Shown: one piece after another, positions 63,361 through 64,000 of the stretch | How positions within the stretch are numbered: the stretch's first letter is position 1 | Layout: each line of letters starts with the position of its first letter | Source of the DNA: Pomacea canaliculata | Lineage: Eukaryota; Mollusca; Gastropoda; Architaenioglossa; Ampullariidae | Length of the DNA stretch: 64,000 bases | Assembly: GCF_003073045.1 (NCBI RefSeq) | Contig: NC_037590.1 | Span: 17,780,708-17,844,707, forward strand | Reading direction: 5' to 3' | The notes under the pieces: generated by a model | Told to the model about the DNA's origin: nothing | The model's input: only the letters and a program-made list of their open reading frames with translations | Database searches by the model: none | Program-made: the position numbers and the translations under genes

Positions 63361-64000
63361 CTGATCATGAGTAAAAGCATGAAACAAATCAGATCTGCTG
63401 TTTGATCAAATTAAATCACAGATTGATATGACAATTTTTGTGACTTGTCCTTAAAAATTCAACTGTACTCTTCTGCAAAAATATGGCAACGGCGTAATGA
63501 AAAGTAAGGTTTTCAATCTTAATGCTAAGATTTGTATAGTGAATTGTCTGTTATATATGTGGTGCCAATTGCAGTATTCACAAACCAAGCTCTTCAAAGC
63601 CACATCATAGTAGCAATAAAAGCAATAAGGATAATTATGTTTCATTGTCCATTATAACAATCAAATGCAGCAGCATGTAAAAAGGAAATAAAAGCATTAG
63701 GAAATAAAAAAGTATGTGAGACAAAGAACGACCAATAAACCAATTAGAAATCTGGAATCATGGGCTATGGCCTTACAAGTTCTTCTATATCCCCCTTCAC
63801 AGACACACCCCAGCATTCAAATCCATTAAAGCAACAGCATTTAGGATAAAAGTAGTATATAATATATATTTATATATATCTTACGATATATAAATATGTA
63901 TAATTTATTTATATGTATATAATCCATATACACATATCAATTTCTCAGAATTTTTTCATGGATCTCAAAGAGCGACTTGTTCTGTGTTGTTTGTCAAAAA
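63361..64000 (-). other. POLB intron 1, partial
   Basis: No plausible first exon (ATG plus the KRK...GGIT type N-terminus) is readable on the minus strand here, so the first exon is expected above 64000. A very AT-rich block of TATATA-like words lies at 63858-63920. Confidence 0.55.

Noticed and set aside
63858-63920. AT-rich block as an origin or matrix-attachment site
   Set aside because: Simple AT repeats of this sort are common in such introns and nothing specific supports a function.

Overview
The window is AT-rich animal nuclear DNA. It has many short exons with GT/AG introns, AATAAA signals, decayed LINEs and tRNA-derived SINEs. It looks like a lophotrochozoan, most likely a gastropod mollusc. 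That placement is an inference from the style of the UDP-glycosyltransferases, a CAP-EGF-ShKT secreted protein and the repeats; no marker sequence proves the species. I found no bacterial features, CRISPR arrays or rRNA.

Layout: (1) 0-20 kb holds four intronless UDP-glucuronosyltransferase-like (UGT) genes, all on the plus strand (533-2059, 5210-6736, 11337-12860, 16345-17868). The last two sit in a direct tandem duplication of about 4.8 kb (9601-14376 and 14612-20346). The second unit later received a 973-bp solo-LTR-like insertion. A decayed LINE lies at 7.15-8.7 kb. (2) 21.4-27 kb, minus strand: a nine-exon gene for a secreted CAP + EGF-like + ShKT protein. (3) 29.0-39.7 kb: NAT9 (minus, complete) and TMEM104 (plus, near complete) are head to head around a 542-bp shared upstream region. 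(4) 40.0-52.1 kb, minus: a complete 22-exon NUP85 gene, tail to tail with TMEM104. (5) 53.7-64 kb, minus: DNA polymerase beta (POLB), twelve exons; the first coding exon is expected beyond position 64000.

The UGTs are predicted ER-membrane conjugating enzymes for xenobiotics or endogenous lipophiles. The other four genes are a secreted protein and three or four conserved housekeeping genes (N-acetyltransferase, transporter-like membrane protein, nuclear pore scaffold, base-excision repair polymerase). They do not form a pathway. NAT9, TMEM104 and NUP85 are all also on human 17q25.1, so part of the window appears to keep an old bilaterian gene neighbourhood.

Exon models were built by hand from splice sites, reading phase and recalled human protein sequences. 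Where exon phases add up (NAT9, NUP85, POLB) they are reliable; two junctions (CAP exons 5/6, TMEM104 exons 3/4) remain unresolved. I saw no wholly new biological system. The best leads are the UGT paralogue evolution (patchy identity, a changed catalytic Asp, a conserved palindrome upstream), the degenerate CAP cavity and the conserved head-to-head gene pair.
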